Of a stretch of 64,000 bases of DNA, positions 61,826 through 64,000 are shown piece by piece. The stretch is from CAZWSX01 sp964636985 (GTDB lineage Bacteria > Planctomycetota > Planctomycetia > Pirellulales > Pirellulaceae). Under the pieces are notes generated by a model. That model made no database searches. It worked only from the letters and a program-made list of their open reading frames with translations, and was not told the origin of the DNA. Where the stretch lies: positions 124,001-188,000 of the forward strand of contig CAZWSX010000006.1 in the NCBI GenBank assembly GCA_964636985.1, given 5' to 3'. The position numbers were made by a program, and so were the translations under genes. Position 1 is the stretch's first letter; the number at the start of each line of letters is the position of its first letter.

Positions 61826-64000
61826 TTCACGAACAGGAAGTCGTAGGAATTGAGCAGCGTCCACAAAAAGTCTTCAGCCGCTTGCTGTCGCGGACTCTCG
61901 ACGAACAGTTTCTTGGCAATCGCCTTTTCGGACTCGTTGGGAAGCCGCCCCAACGTCGCCAGGCAAAGCTCGTCGACGACGCGGCCATCGTCACCCTCAC
62001 CGGCAAGCAGCGTGGCGACGCGGCCATGCGGATCGGAAATCTTCGCCTCGATCTCGGGCGCGTTCATCAGGTGCAGCGCCTGCGAAATGGTCGGCTCCGT
62101 GACGCGACCGCACTCGCAAGGCGTTGTCCGTTCAGGACGGCCGAAGATCTCAAGGAAGTACGAGGGCATGCGGTTGTCCCATAGTTCCATTGCCCTGGTG
62201 CCATGGGGCAGGCCGGGAAATTCCTCGGGCGAACCCGTCGCGCCACTGATCGCATCGAGCAACACTTCGGCCGACAGTCGGCGGACATAGTGATGCGTGT
62301 AGTTCTGATTGTCGTCGTCGTTTTGACCCGTGATTGCTCCCGCCAGCTGATAGGTTCGCGATCGAAGAATCAGCCGCATCAGCGACTTGAGATCGAACTT
62401 GCTCTCCACCAAATGACGACTCAACAATGTGAGCAGCGGACCATTGGTCGGCGGATTGGTGCTTCGCAAATCGTCTTCCGACTCGACCAGCCCCCGCCCC
62501 AGAAAGTGTTTCCACAATCGATTGGCAGCCAGCGTGGAAAAGTACGGGTTGTCGGGCGCGGCCATCCAATTTGCCAGAGAGCGGCGCGGGTCGCCGACGT
62601 TCGGCGATACCTTCTCGCCGCCCAAGGGTTTGGTGCTGACCAGTTTGTTCGAACCAGGAATGCGCGTCTCCTTGGCTCCAGCGTGAAACAAAAATGCCCG
62701 CTGGGGACCGACAGGGCGGCGCTCAAGTCCGGCGAAGAACCCTGCGAAACCATAGAAATCGTCCTGCGACCACTTCTCGAATGGATGATGGTGGCACTGG
62801 GCGCATTCGAGACGCACGCCCAGCAACGCCTGGCTGACGCTCTTGGCCAAGTCCTCGGGCGTGTCGGCCGCACGGAAGAAGTTGACCGGGCCACTCGTCG
62901 CCGAGTTGCCTGTGGCGGTCACCAGTTCGACCGCCCACTGATCGTATGGTCGATTGTTGGCGAACTGTTCTCGCAACCAACGATGGAACTCGAATGCTCC
63001 GCGGTCCCCTAGCTTCTGCCGATCGACCAGCAAGATGTCGGCCCAGAACAAAGCCCAGCGATCGGCGAACTCCGGACGATCCAAAACGACGTCGATCCAC
63101 CGCGAACGTTTGTCGGTCGATGCATCGGACAAGAACCGGCGAACTTCATCAGGCGTAGGTGCAACGCCTAGCGTGTCGAGGAACAGGCGCCTTAAAAACG
63201 TTGCGTCGTCGCAAAGTTGCGACGGGATCAAACCCATCTTCGCGAACTTCGCAGCGACCAATTCATCGACTGCGTTGTTGGGCGGAAAGTCGATCGGGCC
63301 TTTGCCGGTCGCCTTGGGCGACTGGAACTGCACGCTGGCGACTTGCCCCATGTAGTGGACGGCGATGGCCGCCTCGCCGGGCAATGCTCCCATCTGCACG
63401 ACGCCGGAGCGATCGACCTCCGCGATATTGGGCGCGTTCGACGTGTAGCTCGCGGCGCTCGTTACGTCGCGCGTGCTGCCGTCGGAATAGCGGGCGGTCG
63501 CCAGGATCTGTTGCCGCGAGTTGGCCGACAACAATCGTTCCTTGGGGCTTACCTCTAAGGCGATCAATTGGGGGGCGTCCGCTTGAGCGGGCGACATCCC
63601 TTGGCGGAGCCACGAGAGAATGAGTTCGTAGTCGGCGGATTCGATTGCCAAGCGGCGCCCGCCGCCGTGCGGAACGGTCCCAGTCGCCTTCTGCAAGAAC
63701 AAGCTTCTCTCGGGACTCGACAGGAACACGCGCCTGCCGCGGTCCGCTTTGACGAGCACCTCATAATCGGCGACAGGATCGAATCCAAAGACACTCAGCT
63801 TCAGTCCGCTAGGATGCGAAGCCTTGCCATGGCATGCGCCGCTGTTGCAACCGAACTTGGACAACAACGGAACGACGTGGTTCGCGAAGTCGATCTTGGC
63901 GCGCGATTCGCTTCGGTCGACGTGCGCCGGCAAGTGCACTTGTTGACCTTGATAGGAAACGGTGATGCGTGCGTCTCCGTTTGACTCGGCCAAGACGAGG
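61822..64000 (-). CDS. DUF1549/DUF1553 cytochrome-like exported protein, 5' end outside window
   Basis: At least 725 residues; the frame is open to the right edge, so the signal peptide and perhaps further domains are missing. FGCNSGACHGKASHPSGLKL is a CX4CH motif of the planctomycete cytochrome-like group. A bacterial Ig-like (BIG2) domain follows (about residues 140-225), then DUF1549 with LECAQCHHHPFEKWSQDDFY (CXXCH), and DUF1553 with NRLWKHFLGRGLVE and EVLLDAISGATG to the C-terminus. Heme binding is plausible but unproven. It heads a three-gene unit with DUF1501 and the PPC-like protein. Confidence 0.9.
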   Translation of the reverse strand, partial: LVLAESNGDARITVSYQGQQVHLPAHVDRSESRAKIDFANHVVPLLSKFGCNSGACHGKASHPSGLKLSVFGFDPVADYEVLVKADRGRRVFLSSPERSLFLQKATGTVPHGGGRRLAIESADYELILSWLRQGMSPAQADAPQLIALEVSPKERLLSANSRQQILATARYSDGSTRDVTSAASYTSNAPNIAEVDRSGVVQMGALPGEAAIAVHYMGQVASVQFQSPKATGKGPIDFPPNNAVDELVAAKFAKMGLIPSQLCDDATFLRRLFLDTLGVAPTPDEVRRFLSDASTDKRSRWIDVVLDRPEFADRWALFWADILLVDRQKLGDRGAFEFHRWLREQFANNRPYDQWAVELVTATGNSATSGPVNFFRAADTPEDLAKSVSQALLGVRLECAQCHHHPFEKWSQDDFYGFAGFFAGLERRPVGPQRAFLFHAGAKETRIPGSNKLVSTKPLGGEKVSPNVGDPRRSLANWMAAPDNPYFSTLAANRLWKHFLGRGLVESEDDLRSTNPPTNGPLLTLLSRHLVESKFDLKSLMRLILRSRTYQLAGAITGQNDDDNQNYTHHYVRRLSAEVLLDAISGATGSPEEFPGLPHGTRAMELWDNRMPSYFLEIFGRPERTTPCECGRVTEPTISQALHLMNAPEIEAKISDPHGRVATLLAGEGDDGRVVDELCLATLGRLPNESEKAIAKKLFVESPRQQAAEDFLWTLLNSYDFLFVK

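Overview
The window comes from a planctomycete, most likely Pirellulales-like. The evidence is a set of lineage-typical families: two DUF1501 (Tat-exported, sulfatase-like fold) proteins, a DUF1549/DUF1553 cytochrome-like protein with CX4CH and CXXCH motifs, a protein with a eukaryote-like SHD1 domain, an FSLRTLL-type membrane protein, HEAT and TPR lipoproteins or exported proteins, and GC-rich coding sequence with many GTG/TTG starts. No rRNA, tRNA, CRISPR array, transposase or prophage gene was seen; this is chromosomal housekeeping and cell-envelope DNA.

Layout. At 1-32 is the start of a probable malate dehydrogenase. A three-gene Tad pilin-like/VWA set (199-2353, minus) lies divergent from a hybrid histidine kinase (2686-4662), which is followed by an HD-GYP response regulator that carries an apparent frameshift (4710-5949) and a GT87-like membrane glycosyltransferase. 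A dGTPase follows. Next is a small type II ketosynthase set: a complete KS, a KS-like protein lacking the active-site Cys, and a divergent acyl carrier protein (8561-11254). After a HAD hydrolase and a HEAT lipoprotein come nagB, a membrane protein and a GT2-TPR protein. The next group is a stand-alone lipoyl-like domain lacking its lysine, a LutA-like protein, a STAS protein, a Fur regulator and a TrmH-type methyltransferase.

From 19197 to 30124 the minus strand holds a lipoprotein, a DUF1501 protein and a tripartite-type RND export operon with one adaptor and two complete pumps. purU is followed by an unusual array of eight small hairpins (31330-31653). Then come inositol-phosphate synthase, an aromatic/aspartate aminotransferase, an unknown protein, a TPR protein, the SHD1 protein, guaB and nhaD.

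The block at 41763-47513 holds an EVE-domain protein with a histone H1-like lysine-rich tail. It converges, sharing a CTAG at the stop codons, on a histone-deacetylase-family gene that sits in an operon with an ALO-type FAD oxidase. An MFS-M24 pair follows, and the M24 protein has lost most metal ligands. pgpH-like (7TM-HD) and phoH form an operon with a perfect hairpin between them. The right end carries a HAD hydrolase, a large exported protein of unknown function, a TolC-family lipoprotein, and a PPC-like / DUF1501 / DUF1549-DUF1553 operon that runs off the window.

The strongest candidates for something new are the tailed EVE protein beside the deacetylase, the lysine-less lipoyl domain, the KS/KS-like/ACP set, the metal-ligand-depleted M24 protein, the pump with an extra membrane insert, and the hairpin array. 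All functional links between neighbours are inference from position and domain content.
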